This document shows, piece after piece, positions 19,330-27,384 of a DNA stretch of 64,000 bases. The notes beneath the pieces were generated by a model. It saw nothing but the letters and a program-made list of their open reading frames with translations, made no database searches and was not told the origin of the DNA. Source of the stretch: Arcticibacter svalbardensis MN12-7. GTDB lineage: Bacteria > Bacteroidota > Bacteroidia > Sphingobacteriales > Sphingobacteriaceae. The translations under genes and the position numbers were made by a program. Every line of letters starts with the position of its first letter. Position 1 is the stretch's first letter. Location: the NCBI RefSeq assembly GCF_000403135.1, contig NZ_AQPN01000110.1:37597-101596 (forward strand), read 5' to 3'.

Positions 19330-19685
19330 AAATCTTCTTCTTCTTCAGGGGTATTTAAATCATCTAAATCATCAGTATTGATTAAGGCATATACCCGCTT
19401 TAATAAAACGATAGCAAAAGATGTTAAACCAAAACTGATTACAATAGCGGTCAGGATTAACGCTTGGGGAACAGGGTCTGCATAGATATCCTGAAATACC
19501 TTTAGGTTGGCCCCTATAATAGGAGGTTTGCCCTTAACGATGTTCCCCAATAGAAAAATTAAAATATTAGTGCCGTTCCCTAAAAGTATGATTCCTAAAA
19601 GAAGACGAACCATACTTCTTCTTAGGATTAAATATACTCCCGCTGCATACAGAACGCCAATTAAGAAGACCAACAGTAGTTCCAT
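19326..19685 (-). CDS. mrpC: Mrp Na+/H+ antiporter subunit C (NuoK-like)
   Basis: A 119-residue NuoK homologue with three helices: ELLLVFLIGVLYAAGVYLIL, then LLLGIILLGNGTNILIFLLG, then the third with DPVPQALILTAIVISFGLTS. The D-P-x-P-Q-A-L-x-L-T-A-I-V-I motif is the family signature. The acidic tail (EEEEDL) is short. The gene sits between mrpB (2-nt gap) and mrpD (4-nt overlap). Confidence 0.95.
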   Translation of the reverse strand: MELLLVFLIGVLYAAGVYLILRRSMVRLLLGIILLGNGTNILIFLLGNIVKGKPPIIGANLKVFQDIYADPVPQALILTAIVISFGLTSFAIVLLKRVYALINTDDLDDLNTPEEEEDL

Positions 19686-19687
19686 AA

Positions 19688-20101
19688 TTAATGAGTATGT
19701 AAAGAGATGGTAAACAAAATGGTTAATACAACACCGATGACAACCAGATAAACACCTATATCGAATAGAAGTGCAGAGCCGAGCATTCCTATTACAGGGA
19801 TGGGTTCATCGAGCCATAATCCGGTCATCACGGGTAAGCCAAAGAAAACCGGCATGAACATGGCTAAAGACGCAATCCCTAGTCCTATAGGGATCAGCGT
19901 TAATGGTTTATAGCGAAGAACTTTCATCGTATTCACAGTGCCATGAGCAAAACTATGTAGCACAAATGCGATAGATGCGACTAAACCTCCCACAAAGCCT
20001 CCACCAGGATAATAGTGTCCGCGGAGTAATAGGAAGACTGAAAATAACAAAAGAATAGGTAGCAGGTACCTGGATGCAGTTTGTAGTATGGCACTTCTCA
20101 T
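19688..20101 (-). CDS. mrpB: Mrp Na+/H+ antiporter subunit B
   Basis: A 137-residue membrane protein with four helices. The G-H-Y-x-P-G-G-G-F-x-G-G-L-V-A motif near residue 30 ([20 protein letters not shown]) is diagnostic of MrpB/MnhB. The first residues and the mrpA stop are 1 nt apart, as expected in this operon. Confidence 0.95.
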   Translation of the reverse strand: MRSAILQTASRYLLPILLLFSVFLLLRGHYYPGGGFVGGLVASIAFVLHSFAHGTVNTMKVLRYKPLTLIPIGLGIASLAMFMPVFFGLPVMTGLWLDEPIPVIGMLGSALLFDIGVYLVVIGVVLTILFTISLHTH

Positions 20102-20102
20102 A

Positions 20103-22412
20103 TTAATCTTTTTCTGATGATTTTAATTTTAACCTAATCAAACTATATACACCAAGCGCGGCAATGCTCAATACAACGATTTCAAACATCGTATCCAAAC
20201 CTCTAAAATCAACCAGAATTACATTGACTACATTTTTGCCCTTAGCAAGGGTATAGGCAAACTGACCGTAAAACTCACTGATTGTAATATCGGTAGGTAC
20301 TTGCAATACTTTAATAGCTATTATTGATAATAAAGTACCAAATGTTATTGCCACAATTGAATCTCTGATAATTATTTTATTATTAGCCTGATTGATAAAT
20401 GACGGGAGATTAAATAGTACGAACACAAATAAAACGACCGTTAAAGTGTCTATCGTAAATTGGGTCATGGCAAGATCGGGTGCACTGTAATAAACGAACA
20501 TCAAACAAATTGCATATCCTATTGCGCTTGTTCCAACTACAGCTGTCAACCTCGACGATGTGGTTACTGTAAGTCCTACCGCCGCAATCAATATCAGTAC
20601 ATTAACGGCTTCATAAATACTAATGGGAGATAATTGAGTGTAATCAATATATATGGATCCGCCGATAAACAATTCATAAGCCAGCAGTGCTTCAGCAAAA
20701 ATGATAATTTTGAGTAAATAGGATCTTAAAAAGCCATTGTGCATGATATTGGTATACCACGCTGAAAAATTAACAAACTTTTTGAATAGCTTTTTAGTGA
20801 TATTTTGAGGGGAGACCTTATTTAAGGGCACTAATAAAGTCAGCTTTCGGCTGTCAGGTTTATTATAAAGGAACAAGATCGATCCTAATGCAAGTGTAAC
20901 AAGGCTCAGCAGGAGCACTGTATTGAAACCATGCCATACTTGGAGATGAGCATTTACCGTTTCTGCAGACATGCTAGTTACCGCAGGGGAGACAATAAAG
21001 TAGCCTGCAACTGCAGGAAAAAGGCCAAAAGCCAATCCAAGTAAAGCTAAAATCAAAGGGGGGATCCACATCGATTGATCAGGTAAATGAACCTTTTCGT
21101 ATTGCTGGGGCAAATTTCCAAGGAACGGTTTGATACCAGCCATAAACCCTGCTGCTACTAAACAAACATTGGTAAGTACGGCAGCGATCGTTAAATACAA
21201 TGCTAGATGTTGCTCGGAATGTAAGGTCGCTTCATAGATCAGGTCCTTTGAAATAAAGCCAAATAACAGGGGCATGCCTGCACTGGATAATGCAGCTAAC
21301 GTCCCTGCAATAAAAACCGGGAACAAAACCTTTCTTAGGCCCGAAAGCTTACTAAGATCCCTTGTTTCTGTTTCATGATCAATTATTCCGGTTGTTAAAA
21401 ATAATGTGGCTTTGTATAACGCATGTACAACTGTAAATGTAATTGCCGCAATTAATGCTTCCTGTGTGCCGATGCCTATTAAAAATGTTAAAATCCCTAA
21501 AGCGGATATAGTGGAATAGGCGAGTACGGCTTTTAAATCTGTCCGGAATAAGGAGTGCAGTGCAGCATATATCATGGTAAAGCCACCCACTATCATTAAC
21601 GTATAGGACCATGCAGATGTACCCCCTAAAATAGGAGTAAAGCGCGCTAGGAGAAATATCCCAGCTTTAACCATAGTGGCCGAATGAAGATAAGCCGATA
21701 CAGGTGTTGGGGCCTTCATTGCATCAGGTAACCAGAAATGGAAGGGGAATTGAGCCGATTTAGTAAATGCTCCGATAAATACCAATCCCAATACTATTGG
21801 ATACAATTCGTGATTTTTAATAATACTGGCGGATTCTATTAACTGCCCAATTGAATAGGTTCCTGCAATACTACCCATCAGGATTAAGCCCGCTAAAAGA
21901 AAGAAACCACCTAGTCCTGTAACGCTTAATGCCGTAATCGCACTTTTTCTTGAATCCGCATGGTCATTATTAAAGCCGATTAAAAAAAAGGAGCTAATAC
22001 TGGTTAATTCCCAAAAAACGAAAAGAAGTATAATATTGTCAGACAGGACTATGCCCAACATGGAAGCCATAAACAGACATAGATAACCATAAAAACGATC
22101 TAAGTAGGAATGCCCCTTTAGGTAAGAGCTGGCATATATGAAAATTAATGAACCAATTCCTGTGATTAACAGGCTAAATAATAGCGATAACCCATCTAAT
22201 CTAAGGTCAAAATTAATATGTAAAGAAGGGACCCATTCGTAACTTTCGTACAGCGTAATACCGGTACTTATAACAGGAATAAACTGCAGTAAATAACAAA
22301 ATAATAAGATAGGCAGTATGGCAATAACAGCACCCCATTTAGTACGGAAATATTTTCCAAATGGAATGAAAAGACCTGATGTTATTAATCCTGATAATAC
22401 AGTAAATAGCAT
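20103..22412 (-). CDS. mrpA: Mrp Na+/H+ antiporter subunit A (NuoL-like)
   Basis: The 769-residue subunit A is the largest Mrp component. Its N-terminal about 500 residues are a NuoL-like proton-translocating module ([20 protein letters not shown] with the key Glu, then [20 protein letters not shown], and [20 protein letters not shown]). The C-terminal part (about 580-769) has the MrpA-specific extension with a NuoJ/MbhD-like region ([30 protein letters not shown], split here only for reading) and [20 protein letters not shown]. Together with B-G it exchanges cytoplasmic Na+ or Li+ for H+ and helps pH and salt tolerance. It is the first gene of a seven-gene minus-strand operon. The separate mrpB makes this a group 1 (A-B separate) layout. 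Confidence 0.95.
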   Translation of the reverse strand: MLFTVLSGLITSGLFIPFGKYFRTKWGAVIAILPILLFCYLLQFIPVISTGITLYESYEWVPSLHINFDLRLDGLSLLFSLLITGIGSLIFIYASSYLKGHSYLDRFYGYLCLFMASMLGIVLSDNIILLFVFWELTSISSFFLIGFNNDHADSRKSAITALSVTGLGGFFLLAGLILMGSIAGTYSIGQLIESASIIKNHELYPIVLGLVFIGAFTKSAQFPFHFWLPDAMKAPTPVSAYLHSATMVKAGIFLLARFTPILGGTSAWSYTLMIVGGFTMIYAALHSLFRTDLKAVLAYSTISALGILTFLIGIGTQEALIAAITFTVVHALYKATLFLTTGIIDHETETRDLSKLSGLRKVLFPVFIAGTLAALSSAGMPLLFGFISKDLIYEATLHSEQHLALYLTIAAVLTNVCLVAAGFMAGIKPFLGNLPQQYEKVHLPDQSMWIPPLILALLGLAFGLFPAVAGYFIVSPAVTSMSAETVNAHLQVWHGFNTVLLLSLVTLALGSILFLYNKPDSRKLTLLVPLNKVSPQNITKKLFKKFVNFSAWYTNIMHNGFLRSYLLKIIIFAEALLAYELFIGGSIYIDYTQLSPISIYEAVNVLILIAAVGLTVTTSSRLTAVVGTSAIGYAICLMFVYYSAPDLAMTQFTIDTLTVVLFVFVLFNLPSFINQANNKIIIRDSIVAITFGTLLSIIAIKVLQVPTDITISEFYGQFAYTLAKGKNVVNVILVDFRGLDTMFEIVVLSIAALGVYSLIRLKLKSSEKD

Positions 22413-22687
22413 TTAAAGGGAGTTTTTGAGGTTGAATTGGCCAAAATAATGAAGAATGATCACTCTTCTTGTATTATTATCGCTAAAAAAGGAGTTGTAA
22501 CGCTTTATTTCTAATAATGTGATTTGCAGATCAATAACAAATTTACTCAAATCTTTCGATTTGCCTTTTCAATAGCTTACAACTTTCGTTAAGAAACTAG
22601 TCAATATTAAAATCAGTATTGATCCCTATTACTTCTATATTTGGCACCTCCTTAACATGAAATTCACCTCACATTTATGTGAAATTA

Positions 22688-23332
22688 ATGAACGATAAGA
22701 AAGTTAATATCCTTAATGCTTCCCTGTCTGGAAGATGGGCCCTCGCCTGGTCCGAATCTCTTTTTAAGCAAAAGCTGCTATTAGCCATAGCTATGATGTT
22801 ATGCCTTACCCCGGTTTTTCCTGTTTTTTATCAGTACATAGAAGCTCGACAGGGTTATGTGTACAATGACTGGTTACTAAATATTATCCCTGCAACTGAT
22901 GTCTCCATACCCATTTTCACCATTACCTGGGGCATGGCAATCTTTTCGATCATAAGAGTGGTGCAAAGTCCTTCATTGCTTCTAAACTTAATGTATGGAA
23001 TTATTGTATTGAATATCTCCAGGTTTATTACAATTTCTTTGGTACCTCTTAATCCACCTCAAGGGTTAATTGATATATGGGACCCAATTACAGACCTGTT
23101 TTACGGAGCTACCTATGTCACTAAAGATTTGTTTTATTCAGGACACACAGCAACCCAATTCCTGTTTTTTCTGATACTCCAAAAGAAAAGTGATAAACGA
23201 CTCGCCCTGATCACCACTACTTTAATGGGGGTGCTGGTACTGTTGCAACATGCCCACTATAGTATTGATGTAATCTTTGCCCCAGCATTTACTTATCTGT
23301 GCTATTTATTAGCAAAGAAATTTGCGAATTAA
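22688..23332 (+). CDS. PAP2-like membrane phosphatase (sphingomyelin-synthase-like, PAP2_C)
   Basis: About 214 residues with six predicted helices. The conserved catalytic pair is visible: KDLFYSGHTATQFLF (S-G-H-T) and, 40 residues on, LLQHAHYSIDVIFAP (H-x-H-Y-S-x-D). This arrangement is that of the PAP2_C family, which includes sphingomyelin synthases and inositol-phosphoceramide-type enzymes. A lipid phosphate phosphatase or phosphotransferase role at the inner membrane is likely. I chose ATG at 22688; a GTG at 22679 in frame would add three residues. The gene is divergent from the Mrp operon. Confidence 0.75.
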   Translation: MNDKKVNILNASLSGRWALAWSESLFKQKLLLAIAMMLCLTPVFPVFYQYIEARQGYVYNDWLLNIIPATDVSIPIFTITWGMAIFSIIRVVQSPSLLLNLMYGIIVLNISRFITISLVPLNPPQGLIDIWDPITDLFYGATYVTKDLFYSGHTATQFLFFLILQKKSDKRLALITTTLMGVLVLLQHAHYSIDVIFAPAFTYLCYLLAKKFAN

Positions 23333-23407
23333 AAGTTGAGAGAAATAGTATTGCTTAATTAAAGGTTTTAGTTCTCATGAAATAGCTATTTGATAGAATT
23401 AAACCTA

Positions 23408-23896
23408 ATGCATAAATTGTTGATTGCCCCCAATGATAAATTACCTAAGGTTAAACAGATCGTTTATGAAGCGTTGTTATCAGCCGAAAAATCGCTTCAA
23501 ACATATAAAAGCATTACAAATGTATTTCTAGAATTAAACAATCATCCTACTGAAACGCTGGAAGGAATCAAGCAGTTTTGTAAGGATTATAAAAAGAAAT
23601 TTGCTATTGTTCCTGATGTCGACCAAATACAATTAAAAAAGGGTCAGGTATTCCTTACCCTTACTGAGTCAGCTTTGGCTGATCTAATCAAGATGGTTAG
23701 GTCTAAAGGATTAAAACTAGGAATTGATATTGGAATTATCTCCTTCAATGAAACGGTATTAAAGGAATTGTTAGACCTAACCGTTATAACCACCAACTTT
23801 GAAGAAATGAGTAATACTGCCGCTAACTTAATTCTGGATAAAGAGTTTAAGCAGGTTCGCAATTCATGTAAATTAATTGAAAGATCGTCACTATAA
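23408..23896 (+). CDS. Stand-alone effector domain of a GntR-type regulator (no DNA-binding head)
   Basis: The frame can start at TTG 23390, but the first ATG is at 23408. The C-terminal sequence (GLKLGIDIGIISFNETVLKE, LLDLTVITTNFEEMSNTAA, then KLIERSSL) closely resembles the end of Bacteroidota GntR regulators that carry a LacI/periplasmic-binding-type effector domain, where the equivalent reads I-G-I-I-S-Y-N-D-T-P-L-K-E. Preceding residues (NHPTETLEGIKQFCKDYKKKF, then KKGQVFLTLTESALADLIKM) match the first half of that domain. The usual winged HTH of about 75 residues and the first domain strands are absent, and none is found upstream. It may be a remnant or a functional partner that only binds ligand. 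Confidence 0.6.
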   Translation: MHKLLIAPNDKLPKVKQIVYEALLSAEKSLQTYKSITNVFLELNNHPTETLEGIKQFCKDYKKKFAIVPDVDQIQLKKGQVFLTLTESALADLIKMVRSKGLKLGIDIGIISFNETVLKELLDLTVITTNFEEMSNTAANLILDKEFKQVRNSCKLIERSSL

Positions 23897-24000
23897 AGAA
23901 CTTTAATGTATTTTTAAAATTTATTCCAGTCATTTTATGACTACTAATAGCTATTTCAGGATTGCGGAATTTTCATGAATTTGCCTGAAATAATTGTATT

Positions 24001-24693
24001 ATGATTACCGCTACCACCAAAGATAAAACAGAAAGAATTGTTAATGTTTTTGAAACAGGTTCTACACAAGGTAAATATGATTCGTTGGTTAAATTGAAGG
24101 ACTATACGGATGCTAAGACCAAAAGTAATATCGTTCAGATTACCTATGGCCGTTCGCAAACTACTGAATTTGGGAACCTCAAATCGCTGATTAATGTCTA
24201 TATGCAGCATAATGGCATCTTTAAGAAGGAGTTGTTGCCTTATATAAACAGAATAGGTCAGAAGCCATCCCTGGCTTCTGACCTAACTTTTTGCAATTTG
24301 CTAAAAAAAGCAGGTAAGACTGATCCTGCTATGCAGGCTTCGCAGGATGATTTTTTTGATTCCTATTATTACTTGCCTGCTTATGCCTGGTTTAACCAAA
24401 TGGGATTTAAGCTTCCACTGAGCCTCCTTGTCATTTATGATAGTTTTATCCATTCCGGTGGAATACTAAATTTTCTGCGTCAACGCTTCCCAGAAATGGT
24501 TCCGGTAAAAGGAGGTGACGAGAAGAAATGGACTTCTCAATATGTAGATGTTCGCGATGAATGGTTGAGAACGAATAAAAAAGTCATCCTTCAAAATACG
24601 GTTTATCGTACGGAATGTTTGAAGGAACAAATCAAGAATGATAACTGGGATTTGAAACGTCCGGTAGTGGCTAATAGAGTTACTGTGGCGTAA
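24001..24693 (+). CDS. GH46 chitosanase-like protein
   Basis: 230 residues. The N-terminal RIVNVFETGSTQGKYDSLVK and, further on, the SNIVQITYGRSQTTEFGNLK stretch follow the layout of GH46 chitosanases, where a Glu near the N-terminus (E18 here) and an Asp about 16-18 residues later (D34 fits) form the catalytic pair. Later PAYAWFNQMGFKLPLSLLVI and IHSGGILNFLRQRFPE fit the family too. There is no signal peptide, so the enzyme would stay in the cytoplasm or be released by lysis or a special secretion route. The gene is followed after 61 nt by an alpha/beta hydrolase. Confidence 0.7.
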   Translation: MITATTKDKTERIVNVFETGSTQGKYDSLVKLKDYTDAKTKSNIVQITYGRSQTTEFGNLKSLINVYMQHNGIFKKELLPYINRIGQKPSLASDLTFCNLLKKAGKTDPAMQASQDDFFDSYYYLPAYAWFNQMGFKLPLSLLVIYDSFIHSGGILNFLRQRFPEMVPVKGGDEKKWTSQYVDVRDEWLRTNKKVILQNTVYRTECLKEQIKNDNWDLKRPVVANRVTVA

Positions 24694-24753
24694 TGCAGCG
24701 TGTATTGTGAAATTGAAATTGTTTTATTAATCAAAATAATCAAATCAAAACAA

Positions 24754-25575
24754 ATGGCTACAATCAAAGTAAAAGACGGTACAGAAATTTATTATAAGGA
24801 TTGGGGAACAGGACAGCCCCTTTTTTTTCATCACGGTTGGCCGCTATCCAGTGATGATTGGGACGCACAGATGACGTTCTTTTTACAGCATGGATATCGG
24901 GTTATTGCTCATGACCGCAGAGGACATGGTAGATCCAGTCAAACTTCCGAAGGGCATGATATGGATACCTACGCAGCGGATGTGGCTGAATTATCACAGG
25001 CACTTGATCTAAAAGATGCAATACACATCGGCCATTCAACTGGTGGTGGTGAAGTAATCCACTATGTGGCCAAACATGGAAAAGGACGTGTTGTCAAAGC
25101 AGTACTTATCAGTGCCGTTACCCCGTTAATGGTACAGACAGAAAAAAATCCGGAAGGCATTCCCATTTCTGTATTTGATGAAATACGAAATGGAACAGCA
25201 ACTCAGCGACCACAGTATTTTTATGAATTTACCATTCCATTTTATGGATATAACCGCGACGGTGCAAAAGAATTGCAAGGTATTAGGGATAACTGGTGGC
25301 GGCAGGGAATGATGGGTGCAATAAAAGCACATTACGACGGTATCAAAGCTTTTTCGGAAACAGACTTCACCGAGGATCTTAAAAGTGTGGATGTTCCTGT
25401 ACTGGTTATGCATGGTGAAGACGATCAGATCGTTCCATTTCCAATTACGGCACCAAAGTCTGTGAATTTATTAAAAAATGGAAAACTTATTTCTTATCCA
25501 GGTTTTCCTCATGGAATGCCAACTACAGAAGCTGCGACAATAAATGCAGACCTTTTAACTTTTATTAAATCTTAA
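24754..25575 (+). CDS. Alpha/beta hydrolase (non-heme chloroperoxidase-like)
   Basis: 273 residues from ATG 24754. An in-frame upstream start at 24700 would add 18 hydrophobic residues not seen in the family, whose members begin A-x-I-x-x-K-D-G-T-x-I-Y-Y-K-D-W-G. The catalytic set is visible: oxyanion region FFHHGWPLSSDDWD, nucleophile S95 in GHSTGGGE, acid in VMHGEDDQIVP, and His in PGFPHGMP. Members of this family hydrolyse esters and, as a side reaction, halogenate in the presence of peroxide and acetate. The natural substrate is unknown. A strong hairpin terminator follows. Confidence 0.9.
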   Translation: MATIKVKDGTEIYYKDWGTGQPLFFHHGWPLSSDDWDAQMTFFLQHGYRVIAHDRRGHGRSSQTSEGHDMDTYAADVAELSQALDLKDAIHIGHSTGGGEVIHYVAKHGKGRVVKAVLISAVTPLMVQTEKNPEGIPISVFDEIRNGTATQRPQYFYEFTIPFYGYNRDGAKELQGIRDNWWRQGMMGAIKAHYDGIKAFSETDFTEDLKSVDVPVLVMHGEDDQIVPFPITAPKSVNLLKNGKLISYPGFPHGMPTTEAATINADLLTFIKS

Positions 25576-25587
25576 AAGATTCTATAT

Positions 25588-25652
25588 AAAGAGTATTAAC
25601 AGAAGCTGATGTCAATAATAGCTGATGACATCAGTTTTTGTTAATACTCTTT
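25588..25652. terminator. Long bidirectional hairpin terminator
   Basis: The outer arms (25588-25601, AAAGAGTATTAACA, and 25639-25652) are perfect complements over 14 bp. The inner arms (CTGATGTCA at 25606-25614 and TGACATCAG at 25626-25634) are perfect over 9 bp. A T tract follows the inner stem. It stands between the hydrolase (plus) and the DinB-like gene (minus) and can serve both. Confidence 0.8.
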
Positions 25653-25703
25653 GAAAATAACCAGTCAAATCTTTTACAATAACCAGTTAATTGGAGCAAA
25701 TAA

Positions 25704-26204
25704 CTATTCCATAGCTTGCATACCCATATTGGCCCACTCTTCTTTTGATGGTCCATAAATTCCAGGAACAGGAAGTCCAAGCATCCTCATTATCACAGTC
25801 ATTTGTGCACGGTGATGTGTTTGATGTATAATCAGTACCTGCAAAATCTTTCCCTTTTCCCATTCCTCGCCGTACATATTTACTTTATCCTCAAGAGAAG
25901 AATCAGTCCATTTAGAATTTACTGCCTTACTAAGCTGTTCACAATAATCCTGATAGGTATTGACAAGTTCAACAATTGATTCAGGAATAGGACTATTTTC
26001 TAAATGATCAACAGGGAATAATCCAGCTTTGTGTCCCATCTCGGTAATGGTTTGAGTTAGATGCCATGCAAGTCGTTCTAATGAACGTACATTTTCATTA
26101 ATTTTTACCTGACGTATTTCTTCTGTAATTACGTAAAATACTTTAATAGTACTTTCACTCTCATTTTTCCAGTCTGTTAAAAAATCGTAAATATTTCTGT
26201 ACAT
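25704..26204 (-). CDS. DinB-family four-helix protein
   Basis: 166 residues with the DinB/YfiT metal-binding layout: a first His in LERLAWHLTQTI and a pair in ILIIHQTHHRAQMTVIMRML, plus the final PGIYGPSKEEW. These three His normally bind a divalent metal in a four-helix bundle. Members are often stress-linked, and some transfer thiols, but the reaction of this one is unknown. It stands alone, convergent with the hydrolase. Confidence 0.82.
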   Translation of the reverse strand: MYRNIYDFLTDWKNESESTIKVFYVITEEIRQVKINENVRSLERLAWHLTQTITEMGHKAGLFPVDHLENSPIPESIVELVNTYQDYCEQLSKAVNSKWTDSSLEDKVNMYGEEWEKGKILQVLIIHQTHHRAQMTVIMRMLGLPVPGIYGPSKEEWANMGMQAME

Positions 26205-26519
26205 AATTTAAGTTTTTTTATTTTTCATGTCAGGTAATTAACCAGACAAGAGCAAATATCGAAAATTAAATCATAACTAAAATTATTAGTGATAAAAAAT
26301 TAATAAAACTAATTATTTTAGTTAATAAAGGGGTTTTAAATTGTAGCTTCAAATAGAAACAAGCGTTATTGGTTAGGTATTTTGAAAGAGCCTGATACCT
26401 GCCTTTTAGTAAAAGATTCCAGTAAGACTGCAGTAAGATTCCGATATAAGTCCGACTATAGCTAGTTTAAGTCGGACTTTTACCGGAAACTTACTAGTTT
26501 GAATCTGCTATCGATAAGT
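26205..26519. other. Intergenic region holding a palindromic repeat
   Basis: AT-rich DNA upstream of the DinB-like gene. It includes an imperfect 12-bp inverted repeat (AAAATTATTAGT at about 26279 and ACTAATTATTTT near 26308) and, at 26432-26495, copy 2 of the palindromic repeat family described separately. No gene is seen. Confidence 0.5.
26432..26495. repeat. Palindromic repeat element, copy 2 (26-12-26 layout)
   Basis: The left arm 26432-26457 (ending AAGTCCGACT) and right arm 26470-26495 (starting AGTCGGACTTTTACCGG) pair over 26 bp with about four mismatches; the loop is 12 nt. Copy 1 at 7205-7268 has the same geometry and shared core (GTCCGACT, GGACTTTTACCGG, TTACT ending). The site lies just past the end of the minus-strand AraC gene. 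Confidence 0.75.
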
Positions 26520-27284
26520 TCAGTAACTGCTAATTAATGCAGCAAATAAAGCTCCTAGTAGATTTATTCCTTTTTTGAAAGAAGAAGGTGAAAAGGTAAA
26601 TTTTTTCTTAAATGCAGCAGAGAAATGGTTGGTGTGTTTATATCCAAGTTTGGATGCAATTTCCTTTAAGCTAACAGCATGTTCCTTACTTAATAATGCT
26701 TTGGCTTCCATCATTTTTAAATCTATGGTATACGTATAAATAGTTTTACCGAAAAGATCCTTAAATCCAGTTTGCATTTTTGTCCTGTTCATGCCGGCCA
26801 CCATGGCTAAATCTCCAATGGAATAATTTTTACTCAGATTTTTTTCAATAAGTTCTTTCAGCTGATGAAATAACATTTTTTCCTTTTCGGTCCATTGGAA
26901 TTCAGAAGTTGCTATTGAGGCAGTAGATAAAACTTGAATGACTAACTCACATACTTTAGTTTGCAGATATACCTTTTTGAATTTCGGATGACAGGAACAA
27001 TGAAGAATGTCAGTGATTATATTTAGGATAGGAAGAGATGTTTTTTTAGTACCTGTTAGCTGATGATCGGTTATTTTTAGAAATTCCTCTTTAGACAAAG
27101 TAATTTCCATCAAACATGTATTAGTTATCAAATTATCGTTTTTAGCTGGTATTTCAGTCCACAAAAAGTCTGTTATTTTAATGCTTTCACTTGTAAAATA
27201 AAGATTAACCAACGGGTAATCAGGTTGTTGAAAGCCGAAAGGCAGTATCTTCTCTTTTGAATCTTTAATTTCTACCTTAAACAT
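26520..27284 (-). CDS. AraC-family regulator, probable activator of the iron-uptake operon
   Basis: 254 residues. The last about 100 form the double HTH (KNYSIGDLAMVAGMNRTKMQ, TYTIDLKMMEAKALLSKE, LKEIASKLGYKHTNHFSAAF followed by FSPSSFKKG). This type resembles the PchR-like regulators that sense ferric siderophore. The N-terminal 140 residues have no clear family match. It is transcribed divergently from the TonB receptor operon, 100 nt away. A 21-bp tandem direct repeat lies directly upstream of its ATG and covers the place where the -33 box of the receptor promoter would be. Regulator and operon are thus almost certainly linked. Confidence 0.88.
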   Translation of the reverse strand: MFKVEIKDSKEKILPFGFQQPDYPLVNLYFTSESIKITDFLWTEIPAKNDNLITNTCLMEITLSKEEFLKITDHQLTGTKKTSLPILNIITDILHCSCHPKFKKVYLQTKVCELVIQVLSTASIATSEFQWTEKEKMLFHQLKELIEKNLSKNYSIGDLAMVAGMNRTKMQTGFKDLFGKTIYTYTIDLKMMEAKALLSKEHAVSLKEIASKLGYKHTNHFSAAFKKKFTFSPSSFKKGINLLGALFAALISSY

Positions 27285-27326
27285 ATTCCTGCTAAATCTG
27301 TATGCATTCCTGCAAAATTCGTATAA
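27285..27326. promoter_or_regulatory. Tandem 21-bp direct repeat, likely AraC operator
   Basis: Copies at 27285-27305 and 27306-27326 match at 16 of 21 positions, sharing ATTCCTGC, AAAT and GTAT. The 21-bp period is two helical turns, as expected for AraC-type half-sites. The second copy covers the -33 region of the receptor promoter. Confidence 0.65.
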
Positions 27327-27335
27327 ATAATATTC

Positions 27336-27343
27336 TATTTTTG
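27336..27343 (+). promoter_or_regulatory. Bacteroidota -7 box (TATTTTTG)
   Basis: Matches TAnnTTTG, 41 nt before the receptor ATG. No TTTG is found at the -33 spacing, which fits a promoter that needs an activator bound at the repeat just upstream. Confidence 0.55.
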
Positions 27344-27384
27344 GCCAAGTTAAGAATTAGTCTAAATAAGAACAAACAAATTTT

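Noticed and set aside
22413..22678. A promoter with perfect TAnnTTTG before mrpA
   Set aside because: Only near-matches (TATTTTG type, one base short) were found, so no promoter is called.
25588..25652. The large palindrome as a further copy of the 26-12-26 repeat family
   Set aside because: Its arms share no core with that family and end in a T tract; it is better read as a terminator.
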